Positions 1-10,424 of a stretch of 16,285 bases of DNA are shown piece after piece (position 1 is the first letter of the stretch; each line of letters opens with the position of its first letter). Below the pieces are notes generated by a model that saw nothing but the letters and a program-made list of their open reading frames with translations, was not told the DNA's origin and made no database searches. This DNA comes from Larix sibirica (lineage: Eukaryota; Streptophyta; Pinopsida; Pinales; Pinaceae). A program made the translations under genes and the position numbers. Where the stretch lies: NCBI GenBank assembly GCA_004151065.3, contig NWUY0300008609.1, positions 83,567 to 99,851 on the forward strand, read 5' to 3'.

Positions 1-39
1 GGTTAAATGTATATGATATGACCCCAATGTGGGAATACA

Positions 40-418
40 TGGGGTTAAATCATGAGGCAATTAATGAAAATGGTAAAATATTGCATAGATACAAGGAAAG
101 AAAAGGAGGTCTATAATATTTCAGGTTCATGTGGGAAATATTACATAGGGGAAACATGTCACTCTTTTCAAGTTAGTATCAAAGAATACAACATTTATAC
201 CCACAATAAGTGCATTGAAACCTTGACCTTAGCTGACCAATTCCTTAAGACAAGTCACCACATAGAACTTGATGGCATTGAAATCGTGGGTAAAGAATAT
301 CAATGCACAAGCATAGAGTGAGAGTGTCTATTGGTGGTCTATTGAGATCATTAATAAACCTAATAATCTAAATAATAATAGAGGATTGGAGGTGAGTTAT
401 AGTTGGATTCCCTTAATC
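40..418 (+). pseudogene. Penelope-like retroelement relic: GIY-YIG endonuclease and C-terminal tail
   Basis: In Penelope-like elements the GIY-YIG domain follows the reverse transcriptase and nicks target DNA. An open frame at 52-321 (89 codons) reads a leader with MRQLMKMVK, then VYNISGSCGKYYIGET, the family pattern GVYxIPCSCGKxYIGET. It continues through an ALAEHxLKTGHHI-like stretch (LADQFLKTSHHI) to a KE motif. After a frameshift between about 305 and 344, the next frame reads EIINKPNNLNNNRGLEV and then SYSWIPLI (344-418), matching the usual C-terminus EIxKHPNNxNRxxGxxLxxxWxPxI. The Arg expected after the YIG motif (RxKEH) is Ser here, and His of KEH is Tyr, so the nuclease would be dead even without the frameshift. 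The reverse transcriptase would lie left of the window; bases 25-50 hold only a possible scrambled linker. The ATG at 52 is incidental, because the frame is an internal part of a polyprotein. The family assignment is recognition by eye. Confidence 0.82.
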
Positions 419-2428
419 CACCAACAAAGGAACCCACCTAGTAAATCTAACATGGAGGTAGACTAGAGGTTATCAAAGGGTATACATTAGTATTTATGGG
501 ATGAATAAAAAACAATATCAAGCTTAACTCATTGTCCTAAATATGAACTATGTTTACAAGTTTAAAACATTGTAAAAATACCAAACAATATGCAACATCT
601 TGAGGAAAGTTTACATAATGAAAACTGCAAAATCTAAGATTAAGAAAAAAAATATAACCGTTCACCTTTCCAATGACTGATATTTTCTCCAAACTAGTAT
701 TTCACAAACAAATAAGGGGGAAATCAGGTCCAAGGAGTGTATTTCCACCTAATCAATGCAATTACCTAAACCTAGGTGCTACCCCTTGAACATGGTATCA
801 ATCTCAATGAGTATGTAGGTTAAGGATAAACATTCTAGGAACTCAACAAAAAATACTCATATGCCCATTAATCACATCAATGGTTCAAACATACACCTAA
901 TCATATATGTGTGATGGGGAGGACTCTAGACTTACAACACCCCCAAACCCCTTAAGGTTATGATGTGCAGGAACACCCACCCTAGCTTCTAATGTACCCC
1001 CATTTGGTCAAGTATACATTCAACTATGAAGTTCCTCTACAAGGACTATATTATTCCACTCTATCTCCCAATCTACCCTTGATTGGTTAGGTACAAATCT
1101 AGTTGTGGAGTCTCAAGGGTACAATATCAATTGTTATGCTCAAGCAATGGGCATCATTTCCCTTGTCTATTCAAGTACAATGCCAACATCATCTACTCAC
1201 TCAAACATGTTGGATAATTTATCAAGATGCTCTCATAAAATGCCTAGATCTAACAATTTTTTTCCCTTAAGATAAGTATTCACCATAATTGCCAAAAAAA
1301 TGGTCCCTTCACACAAGGAAAGCATATATTTATCTAATATCTCAAAAGATAAAATCTCCCTCTGAATAATGTCCATTAGACTTCCCATTCCCCCTTCCTG
1401 ATTACACTCGTGTGAAAATGGGATTAGGAGAAAACTTACAAGTGTCACAAAATGGGTAAAATGTGAAATAACACCCATCCCTCTTAGGAATTTTACCCTA
1501 GATCACTTAGGAAGTAAATTAAAATTAGTTGTCCCCTTCCTTGGATCTCTAGTCCCTAAGACTAATCATGGCATCCTCATTGAGAAAGAGTCTCATCCCT
1601 TGAGTGTGATTTCCACAACTTAATTAGAATCCATGAGATTTTCTCCCATTATCTAACCCAAGTCAATGTGGTTCCCAAGAACATAAGCTCCAAAACATTT
1701 AGATTTCCAAAGAACATTTCAATATATATCAAAACATGAATTGTAATGCATCAGTAAAAGAAATAACACAATGAATCATCAAGGACATAATCATCAATAA
1801 TCATAAAGGAAATAGTGAGTCCAAAAATCATTTTCTAAGCAATAATCCTAATGTTTATCAAAATTTAACAAGTAAGGTCCTTGATGAAGTATCAACAAAA
1901 CAACAATATTGCACTAGGGTATGGTGTTACAAGTGAATCCCCCTCTAAAAAGGGATACAACCTCAACACTAGTTCATCCTATCAAATTCAAACACATTTC
2001 TTGGAATCATAGCCACAAAATAAATTTTGCAAGCATTATATAACATATCCAATAGCCTCTCTACACTATTGAGGCCATAGGGTACTCCATAATCCACCAT
2101 AAACACATTGAATTTTTCACTTTTGATACCATAAATGAACTCAGTGCTCTCATATAATAATCCCACTATGGAATGCATGCATGCGTATGCAATGATTAGC
2201 AAAATTAATTTATAAATGCATTCAGTTATAAACTCATATATAAAAATTTCAAATTAATCCATGCTATAAGAATTGAACAAACTAGAAAGTAAATCAACCC
2301 ATAACATGAAAAACAATACGTAATAATTTGGCATAATTATAATCAAATTATGAGCAATTATCTCTAGAAAGTATTCACCAACTAGCTCAATGTTACCCCA
2401 ACCATAGGATCTATGTTACACTTTTTCT
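419..2428. other. No gene recognised; AT-rich intergenic DNA
   Basis: About 2 kb without a recognisable gene. Two short minus-strand open frames (1233-1478, 81 codons; 1969-2202, 77 codons) occur, but neither shows a motif I know and both flanks are full of stops. The 1233-1478 frame reads on downstream with scattered stops to about 1080, so a very old minus-strand coding relic is possible but unproven. No terminal repeats, tRNA-like folds or purine tracts were found. Confidence 0.5.
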
Positions 2429-2429
2429 C

Positions 2430-2439
2430 TATATAAAAG
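2430..2439 (+). promoter_or_regulatory. TATA-box-like sequence, orphan
   Basis: TATATAAAAG matches the plant TATA consensus well and sits in a pyrimidine-rich context. ATGs at 2462 and 2473 lie about 30 bases downstream, too close for a usual leader, and open no convincing frame. It may be chance in AT-rich DNA or the core promoter of an eroded LTR. Confidence 0.2.
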
Positions 2440-3639
2440 ATGCCACCATTGAATTGAGGCTATGCATCCACCATGGATAAATTCTTGTGGCATATCTCCA
2501 ATTCTTCTTACACAACCTAGTTCTCATAATTATCAAACTAGTTTTCCATTGCAACAATTCCAATCTACCATCCCTTTTTCTCCCTGGCATGAACAACCCA
2601 AGGAATGGGATCCAATTCTTTGCTAAAATTCCCCCCCAAGCTATCCCACTTCCCTCTAGTGATCCAACACAAGCTAGTCAGAAAATATCTTTGTTGGGAT
2701 TCTAGGGATTATCAGATATAGTTAATTCTTGTCAACTTGGAAATTTACCTCTACACGGTCATATATTCACCATAATTACATGGTAGCAGTTTCCCATAAT
2801 TTTATTACAACAATTTGATATCCTTTTTAACGTAGAGAGAAACTCTAGGAAGAGGGAACATGAATAATGAATGGGGTAGAGTCTTTAGATGCCTAAAGTC
2901 ATACAATATATATGCATGCTAAAAATACACTAAATTCCATTATATTAAGTACATGTACCTTCCTTTGGAAACTAATACTAAGTCTATATAATGATCATAA
3001 AGAAAGTGTTAGGGGATTTTAGGATAGAGATAAAATATTATTATTTCATCTTTCCTTCCCCTAGTAAAATATTAAGGTTAAGGAACTTAAGATAGGTTAA
3101 AAAACCCCTCTTTCTTTCCCCTCTCATGGATTCATATCCCCCCATACTTTGTCCTTCTTCTTTTATAGAATGCATTGTTTTTATATTATCATTCAATTTA
3201 CAATTACAAATTTCATATATCTAACTTATAGTCATTTCGTCACATACATATACATTAATTCTTTGGGAATCAAAATTGGATATTATTCACACCAATCACT
3301 ATTCAACAAGGTCGCAATATCACCTCAAAATTAAATCACTAATCAATCCACTCCATCATTAATCCATTGCTACATCATAATATTCAATACCAAGATAGGA
3401 GCATAAAAAAGCAAGCTCACTCATTAGATAGTAACACAAAAAATCACAATATTTTTTTAACACAAAAGTTGATCTTCCACATGCAATGCCAAATATATAG
3501 TAAATTAGTAATGCAGCAATATCATTTTTTCCTTCAAGTTAGATCACAAATGATCATTGAAATATTCAGCTACATTTATCACAATAGTCCTAAACAATTC
3601 CATGTGCAACACAATGCAAAAAATTGACATTCAACAATT
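2440..3639. other. No gene recognised
   Basis: AT-rich sequence with short chance open frames (for example 2487-2705 and 3149-3334, both +) that show no domain, no plausible composition and no continuation past their stops. The right part drifts into the G-poor, CAT-rich composition of the next region. Confidence 0.5.
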
Positions 3640-4115
3640 TGAAATCAAGATATCCATTGTCATATCGATTTTGAATCTTTATCCAAATCATCGTCGTCAA
3701 TATGATATCAACATCCAATTAATGTGTGTGGAAACCATTTCAATAATAAATAAATATCACCAAATCAATTCTTGTCGAATCAATATCATCAAAATCATAT
3801 ATATCAAATTGAAAAATTCATCATCAAATCATCATATCATCAAAACAATATCACCATCAAAACATATATCATCATAACTAGAACATCATCATTATCAACA
3901 TCATCAAACCATTATAATAAAACATAATAATCCCAAATAGCGTCATATCATTAACATCATCAATATCAACTAATAATTATCAAAACATCGATATCACTAG
4001 GATTATGAATATCTACAAATAATCATCATTACTATTAAAAAAATCATTACCAAATCATCAAGCTCATGAAATCAACATCAATATCATCAAATCATTATCA
4101 AAACATCAGCATCGC
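3640..4115. repeat. Degenerate ATC/ATCAA-rich simple sequence, strongly G-poor on +
   Basis: The stretch is built from imperfect ATC, ATCA and ATCAAA units (runs such as ATCATCAAATCATC). By hand count G is about 10 of the 300 bases at 3781-4080, while C stays common, giving a strong C-over-G skew. There is no clean period, so it is cryptically simple rather than an array with a fixed unit. Open frames across it (3367-3627, 3557-3877) are low-complexity and not genes. Related segments lie at 9343-9408 and 10425-10507 in the same orientation. Confidence 0.7.
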
Positions 4116-5352
4116 CATGTGTTGTTCCTACAACAACTCCCATTAGATTTTTCTTCCTTAGGTAAAATATATAGGCCCCCTACTAAATTTGGTTTAGTGG
4201 TGTATTGGAAGAAGAGGCCTTTTGATCTTGGTAGTTTTTATGGTATTGATTAATAGTCTTTGGCTATGATTGTGATCTTAATTTTTTATAGTTTTACTCA
4301 TGGATTATCCTACTCTTCATTAATGGTTGTATTATTGATTGAAATTGTTCTTTGATTTCAGGTTTTGAATGATGAATGGTACTATCGGCCACAATCTCAT
4401 TGATATTTTCAGAGTCTTATTGTTGATATTGCCATTCTTATGATGAAGAATTATATTGACTAATTCAAGCCAATGGTTTGTGTGCATGATCGGGTTTCGA
4501 TTTCTTTATTCCAAGGATTTATGGTTTTTTCTTGTTGAAAATGCATCAATGGTGAGGGCTTATTTATTTTCATGGATTTTGCTTGTTCAAAATGCCTATG
4601 TTTGTTTGAATTTAGTTGCATCAGGTTCACTTAGTTGGTCTATTTTTTTGTTATCAGTTTCATCATCCCTTACAAATTTATCAGACCTATCATATCAGGC
4701 TCGACATATCAAATTTTTCATGGTAAACTCCTTTAATTGTACATCCAATGACACACTTCCAACAGTGGTTGCTCGATGGCCTTATCGAGCTCATTGCTTC
4801 AGATTATTTCCATGAAATTTGCAAGTTTTCTTCAGGATCATTCCATTGTATTGCGATAAGCAATAGTCCGATGTCAAAGTCATATTATTGGACTTGTCTC
4901 ATCATGTCTTCCCTTAGTATAACCCTTTTAGAATTCCAGATAAGTGCCTTCCAAATGACCTTATCGAAATCTTGTGATCATACTTTTCATATCATATGTG
5001 CATTGGTGCTCTCTTGAAGTCCCAACAAATATTTCCCTCTAACACTCATCTGATAGAACCTCTATTTGACTCTTAGTCATTCGAATTTTGGTTTCAAATC
5101 GAAATTCTCACATCAGATTTGTTCTAAGCATTTTCCTATTGTGGAATCTAATGATTCTTGTATGATCTCTCTCATCTCATACTTTATATCGAACCATAAT
5201 CATTATATTTATGTACTAGCCATTGTAAAATCATTCCCTACGAACTCATCCTGACATACCCTTGCGATGACATTAATTGAAGAGAATAAGGTTTTTGAAT
5301 GTTATAGGGACTATTTCTCCATCGATTTCTTACCTATGTTCTTAATTTTACC
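4116..5352. other. Spacer left of the large ghost ORF; possible decayed minus-strand frame inside
   Basis: No intact gene. The + strand open frames at 4456-4815, 4748-5017 and 5066-5254 are Ser/Phe/Leu-rich and look like complements of something else. On the minus strand one frame from 5080 to 4733 (115 codons, eight internal stops) reads more like protein, with stretches such as HRTIAYRNTME, RKLANFMEII and SNELDKAIEQPLLEVCHW. Five of the eight stops are TGA, as expected if CGA Arg codons had lost a methylated C. I do not recognise the family. Confidence 0.3.
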
Positions 5353-5360
5353 TATAAAAA
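5353..5360 (+). promoter_or_regulatory. TATA box ahead of the 5528-8599 ghost ORF
   Basis: TATAAAAA, followed by a pyrimidine-rich CTTCCTCTC about 20 bases on, lies 168 bases upstream of the ATG at 5528. Spacing and strand suit a core promoter with a leader of roughly 140 bases. No matching copy of this region was found right of the ORF, so nothing shows that it belongs to an LTR. Confidence 0.4.
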
Positions 5361-5527
5361 GAAAGCATTGCTTCCTCTCAATTCTATTAACTGAAATTTG
5401 TCGTATTATTTGCTCAGAGTTAAGGTAGAATTGATTAGAGTTCAAAATTCATGCATTGACTTGATTTATCTTATTAAATTCGGAATTATTGATACTTGTT
5501 ATTTGTTTCAAAATCCCAACATCAACA

Positions 5528-8500
5528 ATGTCAAAATTTCAAGATCACAAGGGAGCAGTGCAAAAGAGTGAAGTCAAAGAAACTTTCCATTGGGGAATGA
5601 ACATAGAAACAACATTGTTGACCAACACAAATCATTTCACAAGGTCCTAGGGTTGTCTTGAATGGGGTGAAATGTATAGGATTTTTTTCAATGATGATTT
5701 CTTGGAGGATGATGACCTTTCAATGTTTCAGAACTTCAAAAAGAGTGTTCTTTACTCTATTGCCATCGGGCCTGCAATCTTACCATATAATGATGATGTG
5801 AGATAGATATTTGACCATATTGATCTTGGGATCAATTTTATGATTAATGAGGCGGGAATTGCTATAGCCTATTTAAAACCAAATGTTATTGGTCAGATCA
5901 TGATGTATAAGCTGTGAAATTTTGAATTTCTACTAAGTAAATAGTTCCTAGACACATTCAAAGTTTAAAACCCTAGCCTGGTTGAAATCGTCAAAGAATG
6001 GTGGACTAAGGAAAATACCTTCACTTAAAAGGAAAATCAGATATACCCAGTCCAATACTTCAAATACTCGTATTAATTGTTAGTTGCCATGATCTGTAGG
6101 TTTTAGGGAGAAGAAGGTTGCATCCACTTCAAATTGGAATGGGCGCCATTAGAACATTACGTAGCTGAGATAGGCCAGATATTTAATTGGGAACATATCC
6201 TATATTTCAACCTTTTAAACACTGTGAGAGCAATTGAAGAGGTACTAGGGAAAAAACCCCCATGTGTCTGCATATCTTCCTTTTTATTGATTCAATTTGT
6301 TATTCCAATTCATTTCCTCTTATGGGTTGGGACTGGAACCCTAGTATTCTCTCTGTACATGTCTATTGTAGTGAACTATGGGATTCAAATTTTAAGAAGC
6401 AATTCTAGGATATATATGACAATTTCATGGCCCCTCTTTACTCTCATTTTCAATCAACCATCCCCTAGATTGTTAGAAGAAGCTAGGGAGACTATCAAGA
6501 ATATATGGGATTGGTATATTCAAGAATATTTCACTTATATCAATATTTTTGGTGCTTCCTCTGGAGCACATTTACTCCCTAAAGATGTTTCCGATACGTT
6601 AGCACTTAGAGAGATTGCCCATCAAGCTATGAATAAATGGGTTACTTCTTTTCTCTTGGATCACTCAAAGAGAACGTGGTCGAGGTTCTTGATCAAAGGG
6701 GAAATTTTTACTTTATTAAATGCTCCTCATGCCAAGAAAGAGGTTTATACCCTTAAATAGCTTAGCCTTTGTACAAAAACCATAAGGAAATGTGATCTAA
6801 AAGGGATCATTAAAGATCATTTCAAGGTTGTTGAGTTAGCTCCCTCGTATAAGCACAATCCTAATCATGAGGATATTATTTATCATGGATATATTACCTA
6901 TGAGGAATTATTGAACAATATTGAGGATAATTAGAAGAAGGAAGTGTTACATAAAGGCCAAGAAGTAGCCATGAAGTTGGTTGTGGCTAAAAGAGAAGCA
7001 TTATTAGCCAATGAAGAAGAACAAGATTAATCCAAGAAATAAATTGAGGCTACTAGAATGGAAGCATTAGAAAAGAAATCTATAGAGGCCGAAGAACATT
7101 TAAATCAAAAATTAATACATGATGCAAAAAATCCAAGGATGAAGAAGAGAAAAAGAGGAAAGAAGAAATGGAGGCGAAGAAAAAAAGAAGTAGTTGAAGC
7201 ATAAAGACTCAAACAAATTAAGCTACAAGAATATAAGGACAAAGAAGCTAAGAAATCCGTTACTCTGTCTAGAAAAGATACTAATACCACTCAGGGACTT
7301 TCTTTGTTTCCCTCCTCTATTAATTTGGGTACACCAATTACTACTTTAGCAAGTGATTCTTCTTCTTCGGAAGTGAAAAATTGATGATGTTTTAGTATCC
7401 TTGTGAGATTACTTTTTTTCAGTAAATATCGCAAAGGGATTGTAAAAAGGGATTCTAAAAGGAAAAAGGTTGAAGAAAATCCAAGCAAAGAAGTACCAAA
7501 TCAGATTATAGTGTGCAACATGTCCAATTAGGATCCATAAAAAATTGCAGTGGATACAACCTCTACATTGAGTGCCTTTGCTAGTGCTAATTTTATGACA
7601 ATTAATGAGTTAATTGCTACAATGGATATGTACAAAGCTAAAATAATTGTTCTAGAAACTCAATTGGAGCAATAGAGGATTTAGATGGAAGTTATGTATA
7701 TGCAATAAGTAACTGAAATGGATGAACAACATGAAGTTCATATGGATTCCTTGGTGAAGGAACATATGCTGGAAATTCAAAAATTGAAGACAGAGTACGA
7801 AGAGAAAACATCAACTTTTGAGTAGTAGGGATATCAAGTTAAAGAATTGGAAGAAAAGATACACTCTATGGAAGTTCAATTAGATGAGAAAAAGATTGAT
7901 TTGAATTATTTAAAGGATGAAGCATTTAGGGAAAATGAAAATCGGAGGGATGCTCGAAAAATGTTTTTCTTAAAGTTGGACGAAGTTCAACGGTGTTATG
8001 GTTATTGACTAAATTGTCTAATCAGGTAAACGTATAGTTGGATGAAAAAAAGATACACATAATTTCTTTGATGAGATCATAAACTAGCGTAAGCAGTACA
8101 AACAAGCCCTAAATTCATTCCTTAGGGTTAATCATAGGGAGAAAGGAAAAACCCAAGTCATGTTGGACTCATGGAAAGCCTCTTGTGAAGAAATAAATGA
8201 AAATGTTTGTGTAGCTACTAGATCATGTTTTAAGATATGGAACTCAATAGATGATATCTTGGAAAATTTTGGCATGTCAATAATGGATGAGTTGAGTCAT
8301 ATTGTTTGAAGCCAATTGCATATAGCATAGGTGGAGCAAGTCAAAGATAATAGCAAAGAACTCATCAATCAACTAACATAGATAAATGAGGATGTCTTGA
8401 GCAGTTTTATGATAATGTTGGTCAAGTTAGCCACTTTGTATGATGCCTACATACAAAACATCCATAAGGATCTAAATGAGATATTACTGATAATATTCAC

Positions 8501-8599
8501 AATGGAGAACTATATATAGAAGGAATGAGGTATGGTCATATTCCTCAAATTATAGAGGCTCATGAGTTGTGGAAATCATATAGAGATGGGTTGAATTAA
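5528..8599 (+). pseudogene. Large decayed ORF of unknown family: globular N-terminus, coiled-coil C-terminus
   Basis: I cannot name the family. From ATG 5528 (A at -3) frame 2 reads as plausible protein to about 8000 if stops are read through. Landmarks are FHWGMNIETT, SVLYSIAIGPAILPYNDD, KLEWAPLEHYVAEIGQIF, NQPSPRLLEEARETIKNIWD, then a Lys/Glu-rich stretch (about 6930-7260), a Ser/Thr-rich linker, and a Glu/Lys/Gln coiled coil (about 7600-7950). Coding then moves to frame 1 (8010-8080), frame 3 (8085-8520, with LDSWKASCEEINENV) and frame 2 again (HIPQIIEAHELWKSYRDGLN, stop 8597-8599). Frame 1 also carries 6289-6441, with MGWDWNPSILSVHVY. Through 7830 there are 23 premature stops (12 TAG, 8 TAA, 3 TGA by hand count), mostly where Gln would fit. 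The longest open piece is 6134-6760 (208 codons). From memory it resembles repetitive uncharacterised ORFs in gymnosperm predicted proteomes, possibly gag-like; no zinc knuckle, protease or RT is seen. Confidence 0.7.
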
Positions 8600-8689
8600 T
8601 AACAAAAATTTAAGTTTGTATAAAAAATTGTTACATTAAGTTGGTTACTTAAACTTCCTCCCGGTTTTGTATTTAAAAGGAATACTTTC

Positions 8690-8701
8690 AAAGGGGGAAG
8701 G
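8690..8701 (+). other. Purine tract resembling a retroelement PPT
   Basis: AAAGGGGGAAGG is followed at once by TGTGAAC, as a polypurine tract is followed by the TG of a 3' LTR. It lies 90 bases after the ghost ORF stop. No copy of the following sequence was found upstream of the ORF, so the LTR reading is unsupported. C8A8 homopolymers follow at 8714-8729. Confidence 0.3.
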
Positions 8702-8753
8702 TGTGAACTTTTGCCCCCCCCAAAAAAAACTTTGTAATATTTTTATTTGAAGG

Positions 8754-8759
8754 AATAAA
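8754..8759 (+). terminator. AATAAA polyadenylation-type signal
   Basis: A canonical AATAAA lies 155 bases after the ghost ORF stop, on the same strand and at a normal 3'-UTR distance. In AT-rich DNA this hexamer is common, so its position is the main support. Confidence 0.3.
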
Positions 8760-9342
8760 AGGATAGAAGGATTTGTAGCTATTGGACTTTTATTTTATTA
8801 TAGTTAATGCCAATTGATTACAATAATTATTATGCATGTGAATTTTTTCTGTATACATTATTTATGGTAATTAATTGTTCAATGGTTACAATCAGATGCA
8901 AATGAAATGGTTCAGATTTAATAATAATTCTTTATTATGTTTATGTTCCATTGATGAATTAACTTGTTCATAATAGTGTGAATTTATTCATGTGTTTTCA
9001 ACATTATATTCTTTACTTTGTTTCCAACCTTGTTTAATCATAGCTCCTGGTCAGAATTAGATTATATTTGATTAACATTTGATTAGCCTAAAATTGAGAA
9101 AATATTTTATTTGGTATTTCATTTAAGTAAGAGTAAATTAGTAATTAGATATTAGATTTTGGCATAGCTCATAGTACTTGTTAGTTTAGAATTCACAAAG
9201 AATATCATTACTAAAACTCTAAGTGGAAACTGATCCCACATACTGATTGGAGTCCGCTATTCCAAATGAGAGTGAGGCTAATTGGGACTCGCCTGATGCG
9301 TTCTCCCTTATTGTTGACCTAGGTCATTTTTGCTTTTCCCCA
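8760..9342. other. No gene recognised; 3' flank of the ghost ORF
   Basis: AT-rich DNA with stops in all frames. It could be the remaining 3' UTR or LTR of the ghost element, but I see no matching 5' copy, no clear terminal CA and no target-site duplication. Confidence 0.4.
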
Positions 9343-9408
9343 CCATGATTATCAATATCAGCAAATCAACATCAATATCATTAACCAATAATTATCAAAT
9401 CATCCCCA
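9343..9408. repeat. Short ATC/ATCAA-rich segment
   Basis: The same cryptically simple composition as 3640-4115, in the same orientation, with closely similar phrases (AATAATTATCAAA in both, ATCAATATCAT beside it). It begins abruptly after a G-containing flank and ends at about 9408. Confidence 0.5.
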
Positions 9409-10409
9409 ACCAACTAGCCATATGAAGGAAAATCCGACATGCAGAAGACTATTAATCCTATGAAACTAGCAAGCCCCATTCAACAAATTTTATATTCCCT
9501 AAAGTAAAAAATAATAATAGGCAGGGTAGGTGCTCATGCCCCCACTTTTGAAGCACACTTTGACCCATCAAAGTACAGATTCAATTATTATCTTCTTCTA
9601 AGTTCATAATGGGCTCATCGGGAAAGTAAATCAGGTTGGTTATCTTTGACCTCATTTTTATAAGGTAGTAGGATCCTTCCTTGAGATACTAATTCATTTA
9701 TCGAGCGTTATCAAGTCCAAAGGAGCCTTTGGGTTATGTTTTTCACCAGTTGTTTACCACTCACTAGGATTCCAGTTGTTTTCATTAAGCCTCTCTAAGG
9801 AGATTCCAGCGGTGCATTTATAGGAAACCTTACAAAATACAATTATAAAAAAACTAAGGCTGGTAAATAGTGCAATCATGAAAAACTCAAGTAATCCTTA
9901 AATTGAAATGGGCATTGAGATTCTCAACCTCCATGCTCTTCTTTTTTTTTCTTGTTGAAATAGAGAGTAATATTTGGGTACATTTAATACTAAGAATACA
10001 AACAGCTTCTGATGAAAGAAACAATTATTTTATGAAACAAGAGTATCATTGTAATGACATCATGAAATATGTATAAGTGAAGGACAAGTCGAGTAAGTGG
10101 GATTGCTTGAAGAAAACCTTAGTATAAACATTGGAAGGATGGCGAGTCCAACATCGGAGGGTGAGGAAGGATGAAGCTTTGACAGGAAATTATTCACTAA
10201 AGAGTAGCAATGGTATTCATCCTATCTTCCTCAACAATCCAAACCTGGTGATGCCCTGAAAAAAACCATCTGTAAATGGGTAGGCCTATCTTCCACCTAC
10301 ATTCTCCAACACCTCATGTGTGAAGGAAGTTGGGAATCGAAATTGATGAACACCCTAGATGAAAGTTCATCACATGGTAGGATCTTCTCTAGACTTTCCT
10401 TCAAAATTT
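9409..10409. other. No gene recognised between two ATC-rich segments
   Basis: About 1 kb of mixed composition, less AT-extreme than its surroundings, with no open frame above background and no recognised motif. Its position between two related simple-sequence blocks would fit an insertion, but I found no terminal repeats or target duplication. Confidence 0.4.
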
Positions 10410-10424
10410 GGAGCGGAGCGGAGC
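10410..10424. repeat. GGAGC pentanucleotide, three perfect copies
   Basis: Three exact GGAGC units directly abut the start of the third ATC-rich block. It is the most GC-rich spot in the neighbourhood and marks a sharp composition boundary. Confidence 0.7.

Noticed and set aside
793-805. TGGTATCAATCTC as a primer-binding site for initiator Met-tRNA
   Set aside because: It matches the usual TGGTATCAGAGC only over the first eight bases and has no LTR end beside it.
1233-1478. Minus-strand 81-codon open frame
   Set aside because: No recognised motif and stop-rich flanks; at best a fragment of a very old relic.
1969-2202. Minus-strand 77-codon open frame
   Set aside because: Length is within chance expectation for 16 kb of AT-rich DNA and no family is recognisable.
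3367-3877. Two overlapping + strand open frames rich in Ile, His, Asn and Ser
   Set aside because: Their composition follows directly from the ATC-rich simple sequence; no domain.
3640-4115. Possible CRISPR or satellite array
   Set aside because: No fixed repeat-spacer period; the sequence is only cryptically simple.
4456-5254. Three + strand open frames rich in Phe, Ser and Leu
   Set aside because: The composition is that of an antisense reading; the minus strand is the more protein-like direction here.
7105-7488. Two minus-strand open frames across 7105-7290 and 7291-7488
   Set aside because: They are the complement of the Lys/Glu-rich part of the + strand ghost ORF, which explains their Phe/Leu/Ser richness.
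4116-9342. TGTGTTG at 4119 and TGTGAAC at 8702 as paired LTR starts
   Set aside because: The sequences diverge immediately after the first four bases.
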